The notes under the pieces are model-generated. The model did no database searches. It was not told the origin of the DNA and saw nothing but the letters and a program-made list of their open reading frames with translations. A stretch of 64,000 bases of DNA from Richelia sp. UBA3308 (GTDB lineage Bacteria; Cyanobacteriota; Cyanobacteriia; Cyanobacteriales; Nostocaceae), in the NCBI GenBank assembly GCA_002361335.1, contig DESS01000216.1, positions 1-64,000 of the forward strand, in the 5' to 3' direction. This document shows, piece by piece, positions 35,573 through 44,871 of the stretch (positions within the stretch are counted from its first letter, which is position 1; every line of letters begins with the position of its first letter). The position numbers and the translations under genes were made by a program.

Positions 35573-36559
35573 ATGTTTACCACCCAATTAAGAAAAGCAA
35601 AGATTGAAGCGAACTGTTTGCCTTCGGATTTATTTGCAGCCATCTGCGAGCTTAAACAGGAATTAAATGCAGTTATCTTAGCCCATTACTATCAAGAGCC
35701 AGATATTCAAGATATTGCTGATTACATTGGTGATTCATTAGGTTTATCCCAACAAGCAGCCGCCACAGATGCTGATGTAATCGTGTTTGCGGGTGTTCAC
35801 TTCATGGCAGAAACTGCCAAAATTATTAACCCAAATAAATTAGTATTATTACCCGATTTAGACGCAGGTTGTTCCCTCGCTGATAGCTGTCCCCCCGAAG
35901 AATTTGCCGCCTTCAAAACTTCCCATCCCAATCATTTAGTGGTGTCTTATATAAATTGCTCTGCTGCTATTAAAGCAATGAGTGATATTATTTGCACCAG
36001 TTCCAATTCTGTAAGAATTGTAAATCAAATTCCGGAAAATCAGCCAATTATTTTTGCTCCTGACAAGAATCTTGGTCGCTATGTCATGGAACAAACAGGA
36101 CGAGATTTAGTACTTTGGCAAGGTACTTGTATTGTCCACGAAACTTTCTCAGAAAAGAAGATTGTGCAACTAAAAATTGAGCATCCCGAAGCTGAAATTA
36201 TTGCTCATCCAGAATGTGAGCCAACTGTTTTGCGCCATGCTGATTATATTGGTTCCACTACAGCTTTATTGAAATATTGTCAACAAAGTTCCGCTCTACA
36301 ATTTATCGTCGCAACCGAGCCAGGAATTATCCATCAAATGGAAAAGCAAGCGCCACAAAAGCAGTTTATTCCTGCGCCAGCAATGAACAATTGTGCTTGT
36401 AACGAATGTCCCCATATGCGGTTGAATACTTTAGAGAAGTTGTATTTGGCGATGAAAAATCGTCAGCCAGAAATTATCTTACCACAGGACATTCGAGTCG
36501 CTGCACTTAAACCCATTCAGCGGATGTTGGAGATGTCATTGGAGCCAGTAACAGCTTAG
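35573..36559 (+). CDS. nadA: Quinolinate synthase A
   Basis: 328 residues. It condenses iminoaspartate (from NadB) with dihydroxyacetone phosphate to quinolinate. AVILAHYYQEPDIQD near residue 36 and the cluster cysteines in DAGCSLADSCP, HPECEP and NNCACNECPHM are present. The [4Fe-4S] enzyme is intact. It starts the NAD island; NADAR follows 758 bp later and nadB lies at 41886. Confidence 0.95.
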   Translation: MFTTQLRKAKIEANCLPSDLFAAICELKQELNAVILAHYYQEPDIQDIADYIGDSLGLSQQAAATDADVIVFAGVHFMAETAKIINPNKLVLLPDLDAGCSLADSCPPEEFAAFKTSHPNHLVVSYINCSAAIKAMSDIICTSSNSVRIVNQIPENQPIIFAPDKNLGRYVMEQTGRDLVLWQGTCIVHETFSEKKIVQLKIEHPEAEIIAHPECEPTVLRHADYIGSTTALLKYCQQSSALQFIVATEPGIIHQMEKQAPQKQFIPAPAMNNCACNECPHMRLNTLEKLYLAMKNRQPEIILPQDIRVAALKPIQRMLEMSLEPVTA

Positions 36560-37317
36560 AAAAGAAGATGAATACGACTTATTTCTCAGCCGTGAAAATA
36601 GCGCGAATCTACTACGATAGTAAACAAACTGACCACCTCACTAAAAATCGGAAAAATTCTTATTCCTTACTAATTAATTATTTTTAAAACCAATAATAGA
36701 ACTAAGAAAAAATCGTCACACACCCAAAAGCCAAGAATTTCCTTTTGTGTGGGATTGGCAACTATAGTCGCAAGGAATATAATTAGGTTTTCCGAGCGTA
36801 AGTCATTTCAGTTATCAGTTATCAAGTACTCAGACGATGAATCGAGGGACCTTACATTTTCTCTCCACGGATGAATCCGGGGGCTTGTATCCTTTTTATT
36901 GTTTGGTCATATAATTAATTGGTTCAGAGGTTTTTCCTTTGTGTTGCCGATTTTTTGAATAGGTTTAGACCGTGAGCTGTCTAAATGCCATCATTTGCCA
37001 TAGAGAGCGTATTCATTTAAGATTTTAGGATTATTACTAATAAAGCTAAAACGAATCGATTTTATATTATTATATATTTTGAGGAATTATTGACCTCGTG
37101 GAAAAATACCTCACTATTCACTATGATTATTAGAATATTAACTATTGATTAAAAACCCGCATTTGCATGACAACCCTCACCAAAATATCGTCCTGTCAAA
37201 ACCAATAAATAAAAAAGATTGGTGGCTTATTGGTGGATGAGTTGCGCCCCAACTTATCTCAAATAAACTAGATTCGGAATCCCCAAAATTAGAGTTAAGG
37301 AATCTACAAATCAAATT
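36560..37317. other. Long spacer between nadA and the NADAR operon
   Basis: No gene is supported. It contains a TnpB-type hairpin end at 36865-36883. The promoter of the NADAR gene cluster must lie toward its right end. Confidence 0.5.
36865..36883 (-). mobile_element. IS200/IS605 TnpB-type right-end hairpin relic
   Basis: On the minus strand CCCCCGGATTCATCCGTGG forms a short hairpin and is followed by AGAGAAAATG. The form equals the right-end/reRNA 3' hairpin seen at 1940-1962. No transposase or TnpB ORF remains. Confidence 0.45.
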
Positions 37318-37791
37318 ATGACTATTTATTTTTTCAGTGCTAACGAAGAACCATACGGTTGTTTCTGCAACTTTTCACCACACGGTTTTGAATTAGACGG
37401 ATTGTGGTGGTCTACATCAGAACATTATTATCAAGCCCAGAAATTTCCAGGTATGGCCCATGCCGAAACAATTCGATTGGCAAAAACTCCAGCAGAATCT
37501 GCTAAACTAGGTCACGCTCTTCCTCATCGCAGCGACTGGAAACAAGTAAAGTATAGTGTCATGCGGCGAGCGGTACTCCGTAAGTTTGAGATCCATGAAG
37601 ATATTCGCGAAATTCTGCTAAACACAGGAGACAGAATGATTATTCAAAAGGATATGGGAGATTACTATTGGGGCTGTGGTCAAGATGGCAGTGGTAATAA
37701 TCATCTCGGAGAGATTTTAATGGAAGTTCGAGTTGCTTTTCTTAGCCTAAGTTCTAATGATATGTTTCAAGAAAAAAGAATTGTTAGGTGA
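37318..37791 (+). CDS. NADAR family N-glycosidase / ADP-ribose-linked hydrolase
   Basis: 157 residues, single NADAR (COG3236/YbiA) domain. Landmarks are FFSANEEPYGCFCNFSPHGF, WWSTSEHYYQAQKF, RSDWKQVKYSVMRRAVLRKF and YYWGCGQDGSGNNHLGEIL. Members cleave N-glycosidic bonds in riboflavin-pathway intermediates or remove ADP-ribose from guanine in DNA. It begins a tight operon (gap of 8 bp to the next gene) with a flavodoxin-like protein, a COG1058 protein and nicotinamidase, which favours a role in ADP-ribose or NAD turnover. The precise substrate is not visible. Confidence 0.9.
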   Translation: MTIYFFSANEEPYGCFCNFSPHGFELDGLWWSTSEHYYQAQKFPGMAHAETIRLAKTPAESAKLGHALPHRSDWKQVKYSVMRRAVLRKFEIHEDIREILLNTGDRMIIQKDMGDYYWGCGQDGSGNNHLGEILMEVRVAFLSLSSNDMFQEKRIVR

Positions 37792-37799
37792 AGTAATTA

Positions 37800-38396
37800 A
37801 TGTCTAAATTAGCTATTGTCTATTTTTCAGGTTCCGGTAAGACACACTTGATGGCTGAAGCAATAGGGCAAGGAGCTAGTCAAGTCCTAGGAGTGAAGGT
37901 AGAGTTATTGCGAATTGTGGACGAGCAGATTGTCAATGGAGTGTGGCAAGATGCACAAATTATAGAAAAGCTTAGCCAGGCTGAGGGAATAGTGTTTGGC
38001 TCGCCAACTTATATGGGAGGTGTGGCTGGTCAGTTTAAACTGTTTATTGATGCTGCTAGTGAAGTCTGGTTTAGGCAAGAATGGAAAGATAAAATTGCTG
38101 GTGGTTTTACCCATTCGAGTTGTGCGAGTGGTGATAAACAAAGTACGCTGCTTTGCCTAGCAATCAATGCTGCCCAACATGGTATGATTTGGGTAAATGT
38201 TGGAGATTTACCAAGTCAATATCTGAATAAGGATGATGGTGTGAATCGTCTGGGGTCGTTTTTAGGAGTGATGGGACAAGGCACAGATATGAGTGGAACA
38301 CAAGCCCAACTCGCTCTCGACCCAGGCGATCAACTAACAGCCTTAAGATTTGGACAACGCGTTGGGGAGGCTATCCAACGTTGGGGAAAAAAATAA
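37800..38396 (+). CDS. WrbA/flavodoxin-like NAD(P)H:quinone or FMN reductase
   Basis: 198 residues. The FMN-binding loop is IVYFSGSGKTHLMA; GSPTYMGGVAGQFKLFIDA and FTHSSCASGDKQ are the remaining flavin loops of the WrbA/NADPH-dependent FMN-reductase fold. It uses NAD(P)H to reduce quinones or free flavin. It lies 8 bp after NADAR and 48 bp before the COG1058 gene, so the four genes are probably co-transcribed. Confidence 0.87.
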   Translation: MSKLAIVYFSGSGKTHLMAEAIGQGASQVLGVKVELLRIVDEQIVNGVWQDAQIIEKLSQAEGIVFGSPTYMGGVAGQFKLFIDAASEVWFRQEWKDKIAGGFTHSSCASGDKQSTLLCLAINAAQHGMIWVNVGDLPSQYLNKDDGVNRLGSFLGVMGQGTDMSGTQAQLALDPGDQLTALRFGQRVGEAIQRWGKK

Positions 38397-38444
38397 GCAT
38401 ACCATATTTCAACTGCACTCTTACGAGGAAAGGTATGATAAAGG

Positions 38445-39257
38445 ATGGTAACAGTAGAAATATTAGCAATAGGAAATGAACTTTTAATTGGAGATGTACT
38501 TGATACTAATAGCAACTGGATTATCAAGCAGATTACTGGTCTTGGTGGACAAGTCAAGCGTTGTGTCATCCTCCAAGATAATTTAGACGTAATTGCTACA
38601 GAAATTCAATCGGCATTGGAAAGGAAAACAGAGGTAATTTTTACTGTAGGAGGGATGGGACCAACAATTGATGATATCACTCTTGAAGCCATAGCCCTAG
38701 CAATAAACCAACCATTAACAGCGAATAAAGAAGCGATCGCTTTGGTGAGTCAAAAATATCAAGAATTTGCGAAAAAAGGATATGTTGACGATCCAAAAAT
38801 GACACCAGCCCGAGAAAAAATGGGTTTTTTACCTATGGGTTCAATTGCGCTCTCAAATTCTGTTGGAGCAGCTCCTGCCGTGATGTCTAAGGTAAAAGAA
38901 AGCACAATCATTGCCTTGCCCGGCGTACCTAGAGAGCTTAAAGGAATCTTTGCAGGGTCTTTGCTACCTATTCTTAAAGAAAAATTTGGTCAGAATTTCT
39001 TTTTAGAGAAAGTTGCGATTGTCGATAGTAAAGATGAATCTGTTATTGCTCCAATTTTAAATGCTGTTTCTCAAAAAAATCCTCAAGTATATGTTAAATC
39101 AAGAGCTAAAAAGTTTGATGTAGATACAAAATTTAAAGTGACCCTTTCTTACTGTAGTAGTTTAGAAGAAGAAGTAGTTGAAGCGATTGATAAAGCGATA
39201 CAAGACCTCACAAACGAATTAGGTAATTTTGGAATTTTATTAGATCGTATCGAATAG
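38445..39257 (+). CDS. COG1058 domain protein (CinA N-terminal part, no PncC)
   Basis: 270 residues. LAIGNELLIGDVLDTNSNWI, FTVGGMGPTIDDITLEAI and IALPGVPRELKGI are the molybdopterin-binding-like COG1058 signatures. In full-length CinA this domain hydrolyses ADP-ribose and the C-terminal PncC domain deamidates NMN. Here the deamidase part is missing, so this is a stand-alone COG1058 protein. Next to NADAR and nicotinamidase an ADP-ribose pyrophosphatase role fits. That role is inference. Confidence 0.82.
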   Translation: MVTVEILAIGNELLIGDVLDTNSNWIIKQITGLGGQVKRCVILQDNLDVIATEIQSALERKTEVIFTVGGMGPTIDDITLEAIALAINQPLTANKEAIALVSQKYQEFAKKGYVDDPKMTPAREKMGFLPMGSIALSNSVGAAPAVMSKVKESTIIALPGVPRELKGIFAGSLLPILKEKFGQNFFLEKVAIVDSKDESVIAPILNAVSQKNPQVYVKSRAKKFDVDTKFKVTLSYCSSLEEEVVEAIDKAIQDLTNELGNFGILLDRIE

Positions 39258-39305
39258 TTAACTTAAGGCTTTTTGAGTTTAGAATTAGATAATTAGGATG
39301 TCTTT

Positions 39306-40049
39306 ATGTCTACTACTTTAAGCACTCCCAATTCTACATTATCAGCGATTGAAGCTGCCTTGCCCATTGATCCTCAACCCTATACTGTAGGCGATCGCCC
39401 CACAGGCTTGATTGTTGTGGATGTCGTCAACGGCTTTTGTACTGTTGGTTTTGGTGTTGCGGCTCCAAGAGAACCCAATGAACAAATTGCCACTATGGTA
39501 TCACAAAGCAATCGTTTAGCCAAAGCTTTCATTGCTAGAGGAATGCCCATCTTAGCTTTCCTAGATAGCCACGAACCAGGTAAAGCAGAACCACCTTATC
39601 CCACCCATTGCGAGAAAGGTTCTGGGGAAGAAAAGCTGGTTCCCGAACTAGAATGGCTGGAGACTCATCCCCAGGTTACCTTAATTGAAAAGGACTGTAT
39701 CAATGGTTTTATCGGTTCGATTGATGTGGAGACTGGCAACAATACCCTAATTCAATGGGTCAACCAGCACAAGCATGAAGCCTTAGTGGTCGTCGGCATA
39801 TGCACTGATATCTGTGTAATGGATTTAGTGGTTACTATGCTATCGGCACGCAATCATGATATGTTACCTAGGTTAAAAGAAATTGCTGTCTATACCAAAG
39901 GTTGTGCTACCTACGACATGACCCCAGAAATGGTAAGGTCCTTAGGGCTACCAAAAACAGCCATTCATCCCCAGAAAATATCCCATCATATAGGTTTATA
40001 TACCATGGCTGAACGAGGGGCGTTTATTGCCTCAGCAATAGTCTTGTAA
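39306..40049 (+). CDS. Nicotinamidase (isochorismatase fold)
   Basis: 247 residues. The isochorismatase-type site is visible: catalytic Asp in LIVVDVVNGFC, Lys in LIEKDCINGF and the nucleophile Cys in VVGICTDICVMD. TYDMTPEM and an unusually long N-terminus are present. It would deamidate nicotinamide to nicotinate for re-entry to NAD synthesis. It is the last gene of the NADAR operon. Another isochorismatase-type substrate is possible, but the neighbours favour nicotinamide. Confidence 0.85.
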   Translation: MSTTLSTPNSTLSAIEAALPIDPQPYTVGDRPTGLIVVDVVNGFCTVGFGVAAPREPNEQIATMVSQSNRLAKAFIARGMPILAFLDSHEPGKAEPPYPTHCEKGSGEEKLVPELEWLETHPQVTLIEKDCINGFIGSIDVETGNNTLIQWVNQHKHEALVVVGICTDICVMDLVVTMLSARNHDMLPRLKEIAVYTKGCATYDMTPEMVRSLGLPKTAIHPQKISHHIGLYTMAERGAFIASAIVL

Positions 40050-40205
40050 CAGCCGCTTGAGCGACGGTGTGGGCACACAACGGGCACCTAATTATGTCTT
40101 GTAACGGGGAATTAAACCCCCAAATTGGGTTCCATAGGCACAATCTTTGCCGATCAATTTGACTTTGACAGGTGAGTCACAATGCCAGCCTATCTTTTGA
40201 TGCGA

Positions 40206-41162
40206 TTATTCTTTAATAACGGATTGGCTATTTGTAGCCAAATATATTCCGAGCAAAATTACAGGAAAAGCTAAAAGATTATAGAAATCTAGTGTTTCCG
40301 AGAAAATTGCCCAAGCAAGGATAGCTGAAAGAATTGGATCGAGTAACATCGTGACAGCAACAAATCCTGATGACAGCGAGTTTAGAGCATATAACATAGT
40401 GATATTACCTAAAATTGTCAACAAACCTAAGCCGACAAGAATTAACCATTCACTCTCTGAAGTTGGTATAATTTTATCTTGGGCTATTAACAAGATAGGC
40501 AAAATCCATAGACTTCCAATAAAGCAGCAGTAGAATAGTGTCGTAGTACTATCTAATTGATTTTTGACTCGTTCGGCTAAGAGTAGATATATTGCAAGAA
40601 ACAATGCAGACAACAGAGCAATTGTGTCACCTTGCAACTTGCTAGTTCCGTACAAGAGATCGTCAATCCCAAGAATCACTGAGCCACCAATAGCTATGCT
40701 TAAACCAGTAATAAATTTTTTGTCCCAGATTTGACCAAATAATAGCCACCCTGCAACAGCAACAAATACAGGAGTAAAATTATGTAGAAGTGCAGAGTTA
40801 GCAATAGTTGTCTGAGTTAGCGACCAAGCCCAGACAATTTGGTGTGATGCAAAGAATATTCCTGTTGCTAGAAAGAGTGCTAAATTCTTGTTGATATCGG
40901 GAATAAATACTTTCGATAAGTCCAGGGAAAACTGATTTTGTAAAGGGTAGAATTTCTTCCACAATCCCAAGATAACGCTCGCAATCCAGAGCCGATGAAA
41001 GATAAGAGCATGGGGGCTAATTTTACTTTCACCCAATCGAATCAAAATCGGAACAAAAGCCAAAGCAATAAGAGAGATCCCCATAGCTACGATCGCTCTA
41101 GTTTTGGGATTGTAAAACAAAGAAGATTCTTGAAATATTGTTAATCTATTGGTCATACTCAA
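40206..41162 (-). CDS. EamA/DMT-family transporter
   Basis: 318 residues with ten predicted membrane helices in two EamA halves (repeat boundaries near ILIRLGESKISPHALIFHRLW and FVAVTMLLDPILSAILAWAIF). Drug/metabolite transporters of this family export amino acids, nucleotides or other metabolites. It lies convergent to the nicotinamidase operon and just inside the pcrA relic. Substrate unknown; a pyridine compound would fit the island but is a guess. Confidence 0.85.
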   Translation of the reverse strand: MSMTNRLTIFQESSLFYNPKTRAIVAMGISLIALAFVPILIRLGESKISPHALIFHRLWIASVILGLWKKFYPLQNQFSLDLSKVFIPDINKNLALFLATGIFFASHQIVWAWSLTQTTIANSALLHNFTPVFVAVAGWLLFGQIWDKKFITGLSIAIGGSVILGIDDLLYGTSKLQGDTIALLSALFLAIYLLLAERVKNQLDSTTTLFYCCFIGSLWILPILLIAQDKIIPTSESEWLILVGLGLLTILGNITMLYALNSLSSGFVAVTMLLDPILSAILAWAIFSETLDFYNLLAFPVILLGIYLATNSQSVIKE

Positions 41163-41226
41163 TCTGGTTTTTCTACCAGTCTATTTTTTCAAGGTTTCAA
41201 CCCTCAGCATGTATCTGCTCTAATTA

Positions 41227-41795
41227 CAACTACTCCATTTTTTGTAACTTAGCAACTCTAAGATCGATGATTTTGTGACCATTACCAGGAAATTTTACCG
41301 CTACAGAAACTTTATTTGTATTATCAAAACCATCATCGTAACTAGCATCCCTAGGACCACCATTGTTTGTATCAGTAACAATAGTAAATACTGAGTAGCT
41401 AATAATTCCTTAGATAATTTGTCGAGAAACTGCGAACACACTGCTGCTTGGCGGTTTCCATACAGTCTGCATTTCCGTGCTGGGGATCAAAAGAACATTT
41501 TTTTAGCGCGGATAATACGGACATAACATAAACGATGTTTTTAGTTTATGGAACGATAGTTAGGAAATAGTGCTTGTTCTAATCCGACTAAGAAGACTAC
41601 GGGAAATTCCAATCCTTTAGAAGAATGTAATATCTTCTGCTTCGTCATTTCCTTGATTGTGCAACTCTTGTATGTAACTGGATTGATCTAAAACAGTTTG
41701 CTATCATCTCCGATGCGGGTAAGGTTTCAATTTGTTGCAAACAGGCGATCGTTCTTGAGAGCGGGACTAAAATACAAATCGTAGCAATGCAGCTT
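41227..41795 (-). pseudogene. Decayed copy of pcrA 3' region plus upstream region
   Basis: The minus strand is homologous to pcrA, with frameshifts and deletions. 41229-41325 matches the pcrA C-terminus and its stop (from 32923). 41395-41610 matches 33196-33450 (for example ATGGAACGATAGTTAGGAAATA). A ~150 bp segment is lost, then 41630-41750 matches 33607-33715. About 1.6 kb more is missing, and 41760-41795 matches the pcrA-nadA spacer (GACTAAAATACAA, GTAGCAATGCAGC). It lies in the same orientation as intact pcrA and directly before nadB. Confidence 0.88.
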
Positions 41796-41885
41796 TTTTG
41801 CTTTTTGGTTACATCAATGCAACTATTTTATAATCTAGCTAATTTTTTAAAGTGTGTTCCATAAATTATATATTTTTGACCTTCG

Positions 41886-43580
41886 ATGCCATTATCAAAC
41901 TTAACTACTTCTAAACAAAAAGACGAATTTGACATCATAGTAATAGGCAGTGGTGCCGCAGGGTTGTATTCTGCCCTTTGTCTTCCTTCTCATTTACAGG
42001 TTGCTATAGTTACCAAAGATGCCATTAAGACAGGTTCTAGCAGTTGGGCACAGGGAGGTGTTGCTGCTGCGATCGCTCCTGATGATTCCCCCAAATTTCA
42101 TCTTGAAGATACCTTAAAAGCTGGGGCAGGATTATGCGACTCCGAAGCAGTAGCATTTTTAGTCGAAAATGCTGCAACTTCTATTGAGTCTTTACTAAAA
42201 ATTGGAGTAGCCTTCGATCGTCATGGACAAAACCTAGCTTTTACTAAAGAAGCTGCCCATTCTCATTCTCGCGTGCTTCATGCTGCTGATACTACAGGTC
42301 GAACCATAATCAATACTATTACTGCAAAAGTTTTAGAACGCCCTAATATTCACATTTTATCTCAAGCATTTGTCTTGAGTTTATGGAAGACTAGCGATCG
42401 CATTCAAGGAGTTAGCCTTCTGTATGAGAATCAAATTATTTGTATAAAAGCTTCAGCAGTAATTTTAGCTACAGGTGGTGGTGGTCAAGTATACTCCCAT
42501 ACAACTAATCCTCAAGTAAGTACGGGAGATGGTGTAGCATTAGCTTGGCGGAGTGGAGCAATTGTTAGGGATTTAGAGTTTTTCCAATTCCATCCCACAG
42601 GATTAAATAAAGAAAATGCACCTCATTTTCTAATTAGTGAAGCAGTTAGGGGAGAAGGAGCGCATTTAGTAGACAGCTCTGGATATCGCTTTGCTTTTGA
42701 TTATCATCCCGATGGAGAATTAGCTCCTAGAGATGTAGTCAGTCGAGCAATTTTTGACCATCTTGAAAGTAATACTAGTGATGCTTTTGGGAAGAATGTT
42801 TATTTAGACTTACGCCCAATTCCTACGGAGCGTATTAATTATCGCTTTCCCAATATCATTAAAGTTTGCCAAAATTACGGTATCGATCCACACTCCGAAC
42901 CTATTCCTGTGGCTCCTGCTGCTCACTACTGGATGGGAGGAATCGCTACAGATTTACGTGGACAAACTTCTATCCCTGGTTTATATGCCATTGGAGAAAC
43001 TGCAAGTACAGGAGTTCATGGAGCTAATCGTTTGGCGAGTAATTCCTTGCTGGAGTGTTTAGTATTTGCGGCTCAATTATCCCAAATAGAAATTGATCGC
43101 AATAGTTTTGTCACTAGTTCTATCACCTCTACAGATGAATCAACAACCTGGGATAATGAAACAGAAGCAATTTTAGCAATCAGAACTAGTTTACCAGAAT
43201 TAATGTGGAATAATGCTGGAATTTCTCGTTGTGAAGAATTATTAGAACAAGCGATCCCTAAAGTAAGTTTCTTAAAAGAAAAGTTAACAAATACAGATAT
43301 TGGTCAGCATTTGCTTAACTTAGTCCCCAATAAAAATATAAAATTTCAATCTCCCAATGCAGAAAAACAATTGCGGCTTGCCGCCGAAACTCTCAATCTT
43401 ATTGATGCTAGTTATTTAATTCTCAAAAGTGCTGCTTGGCGTAAAGAAAGCAGAGGTGGGCATTACCGTAGAGATTATCCTCAAACTTCTGAAGATTGGC
43501 AAGTTCACACTTTAATTCAAGATAACCGTATCTGGCAATCGCCTCCATTAATTTCTAGACTCGCCCATAATGTTGCTTAA
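41886..43580 (+). CDS. nadB: L-aspartate oxidase
   Basis: 564 residues, flavoprotein. The dinucleotide-binding motif is IIVIGSGAAGLYSA near residue 17. SSWAQGGVAAA, EAVRGEGAHLVD, HYWMGGIATD and ETASTGVHGANRLASNSLLE show the succinate dehydrogenase/fumarate reductase fold. It oxidises aspartate to iminoaspartate for NadA. nadA lies ~5.3 kb upstream with the other island genes between. Length is normal. Confidence 0.95.
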   Translation: MPLSNLTTSKQKDEFDIIVIGSGAAGLYSALCLPSHLQVAIVTKDAIKTGSSSWAQGGVAAAIAPDDSPKFHLEDTLKAGAGLCDSEAVAFLVENAATSIESLLKIGVAFDRHGQNLAFTKEAAHSHSRVLHAADTTGRTIINTITAKVLERPNIHILSQAFVLSLWKTSDRIQGVSLLYENQIICIKASAVILATGGGGQVYSHTTNPQVSTGDGVALAWRSGAIVRDLEFFQFHPTGLNKENAPHFLISEAVRGEGAHLVDSSGYRFAFDYHPDGELAPRDVVSRAIFDHLESNTSDAFGKNVYLDLRPIPTERINYRFPNIIKVCQNYGIDPHSEPIPVAPAAHYWMGGIATDLRGQTSIPGLYAIGETASTGVHGANRLASNSLLECLVFAAQLSQIEIDRNSFVTSSITSTDESTTWDNETEAILAIRTSLPELMWNNAGISRCEELLEQAIPKVSFLKEKLTNTDIGQHLLNLVPNKNIKFQSPNAEKQLRLAAETLNLIDASYLILKSAAWRKESRGGHYRRDYPQTSEDWQVHTLIQDNRIWQSPPLISRLAHNVA

Positions 43581-43641
43581 ATAGGACTTGGTGAAAAACC
43601 CTAAAAACCTAAAATACACTAAAAAATTCATTTTTTTTATT

Positions 43642-44424
43642 TTAATAGTGAATAAGCTGACTAATAATCATATTAAAAATATGATAAAACTTCTTTTTTG
43701 CTACTTGAAATTCTATGACATCGTAGCTAGGAGGTTCTAATTTATCTAATTGATTTTCTTTTAAATAAACATGGTAACGAACTTCAATTTGGAGACTTTC
43801 TACATTAGGGATGTTTCCGTAATTTTTTGTAAAATATCCCCCAGTAAAGGTTTTATTTATGACTACTTGATAACCTTGACTAGCAAAGCAATTTTCAACA
43901 GTAGAAATTAACAATTCAGAACAAGTTTGGTTATTGACATTGCCCAAACAAATATCATCATTAATTAATCCCAAAAAACTATGTAAATCAAATAGATAAA
44001 CATGACCAAACTCTTCGATTTTTTGTTGAATAAGTGATTTTAATTGATAGTGATAGGGAAGGTAATATTTATCAATTCGTTCTTTTATATGTTCTAATAA
44101 TGGTTTATTTTGATAAATAGGTTTATTAAATGCTGTAGTTTCAGGGATAACAGAAGACCAAAAAGAGCCTAATAAAGGTTCTTTTGCTTGACGATTTAAA
44201 TCAACAACATATCTATTATGAGTAGCTTGTAAAACTGTAATACCTAAACTGGGAAGAAAATCATAAAGTTGATCGAGATGCCAATCACTATTAGGTAGAG
44301 ACATGAGATGTTCTTTTGTAAATGTAGCGGCAATATCATTAGGTACAAATAAGCCGCTATGAGGAATATTCGCGATTATGGGTAGTGCTTTAATTTTGGG
44401 TTGATAAATATTAAATAATTTCAT
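43642..44424 (-). CDS. N-formylglutamate amidohydrolase
   Basis: 260 residues. IANIPHSGLFVP at the N-terminus and the metal ligands in NSDWHLDQLYD, DLNRQAKEP and LFDLHSFLG agree with the HutG/FGase family. It would release formate from N-formyl amino acids in histidine degradation or formyl-peptide turnover. It is convergent to nadB. No other hut gene is near, so the pathway is uncertain. Confidence 0.85.
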   Translation of the reverse strand: MKLFNIYQPKIKALPIIANIPHSGLFVPNDIAATFTKEHLMSLPNSDWHLDQLYDFLPSLGITVLQATHNRYVVDLNRQAKEPLLGSFWSSVIPETTAFNKPIYQNKPLLEHIKERIDKYYLPYHYQLKSLIQQKIEEFGHVYLFDLHSFLGLINDDICLGNVNNQTCSELLISTVENCFASQGYQVVINKTFTGGYFTKNYGNIPNVESLQIEVRYHVYLKENQLDKLEPPSYDVIEFQVAKKKFYHIFNMIISQLIHY

Positions 44425-44698
44425 AAAATGGGTAATTGGTATAATTTGCTTCGCAAAAATTTTGTGCTACCGAATAGCCCATTGCAAGGTAGAGGCAGGA
44501 TACCCTTACCACAAGAGGATATTTCACAAAGGGTGAAAACCGGTATATACTTATTTACAGATGAGTAGAATACATTCTTGTGGTATGGGCATACTTGACC
44601 GTCTAAGTCTACCTCATAAAGATGAAATATGCTCTATGAAAAATTTATTTCTCAAAGGATTTTTGTCAAAATCAAATAGCTAATTGTTAACTGATAAT
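44425..44698. other. Intergenic stretch, nothing recognised
   Basis: No gene, tRNA or clear hairpin was recognised between the N-formylglutamate amidohydrolase start and the repeats that follow. Confidence 0.4.
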
Positions 44699-44730
44699 TG
44701 ATATCATGTCCGGTTAAAAAGTTATCATAT
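44699..44730. repeat. Dispersed TGATATCATGTCCGGTTAA repeat copy
   Basis: The sequence TGATATCATGTCCGGTTAAA followed by AAGTTATCATAT is the reverse complement of 18983-19017 with two or three changes. It seems to be one end of the element whose complete form is at 18873-19017. Confidence 0.7.
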
Positions 44731-44744
44731 TTTATCTGAGTAAT

Positions 44745-44871
44745 AAGTAACAACTAACAACCAACAACCAACAACTATCACGGATTAGATGGATTTCACT
44801 GATTACACCGCAAAGCACTAACCACGCTCCAACTAACAACTAACAACTAAGAACTAACAACTAACTTCTAA
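44745..44871. repeat. CAACTAA/CAACCAA tandem repeats in two blocks
   Basis: Heptamer arrays at 44749-44780 and 44829-44868 run up to the stop codon of the histidine kinase. They belong to the same family as the repeats at 1100-1142 and 32553-32585. Confidence 0.85.

Noticed and set aside
37318..40049. Prophage or integrative element genes
   Set aside because: No integrase, phage structural gene or tRNA attachment duplication is seen, and HIP1 octamers are present, so recent foreign origin is not supported; only the pcrA duplication suggests integration.
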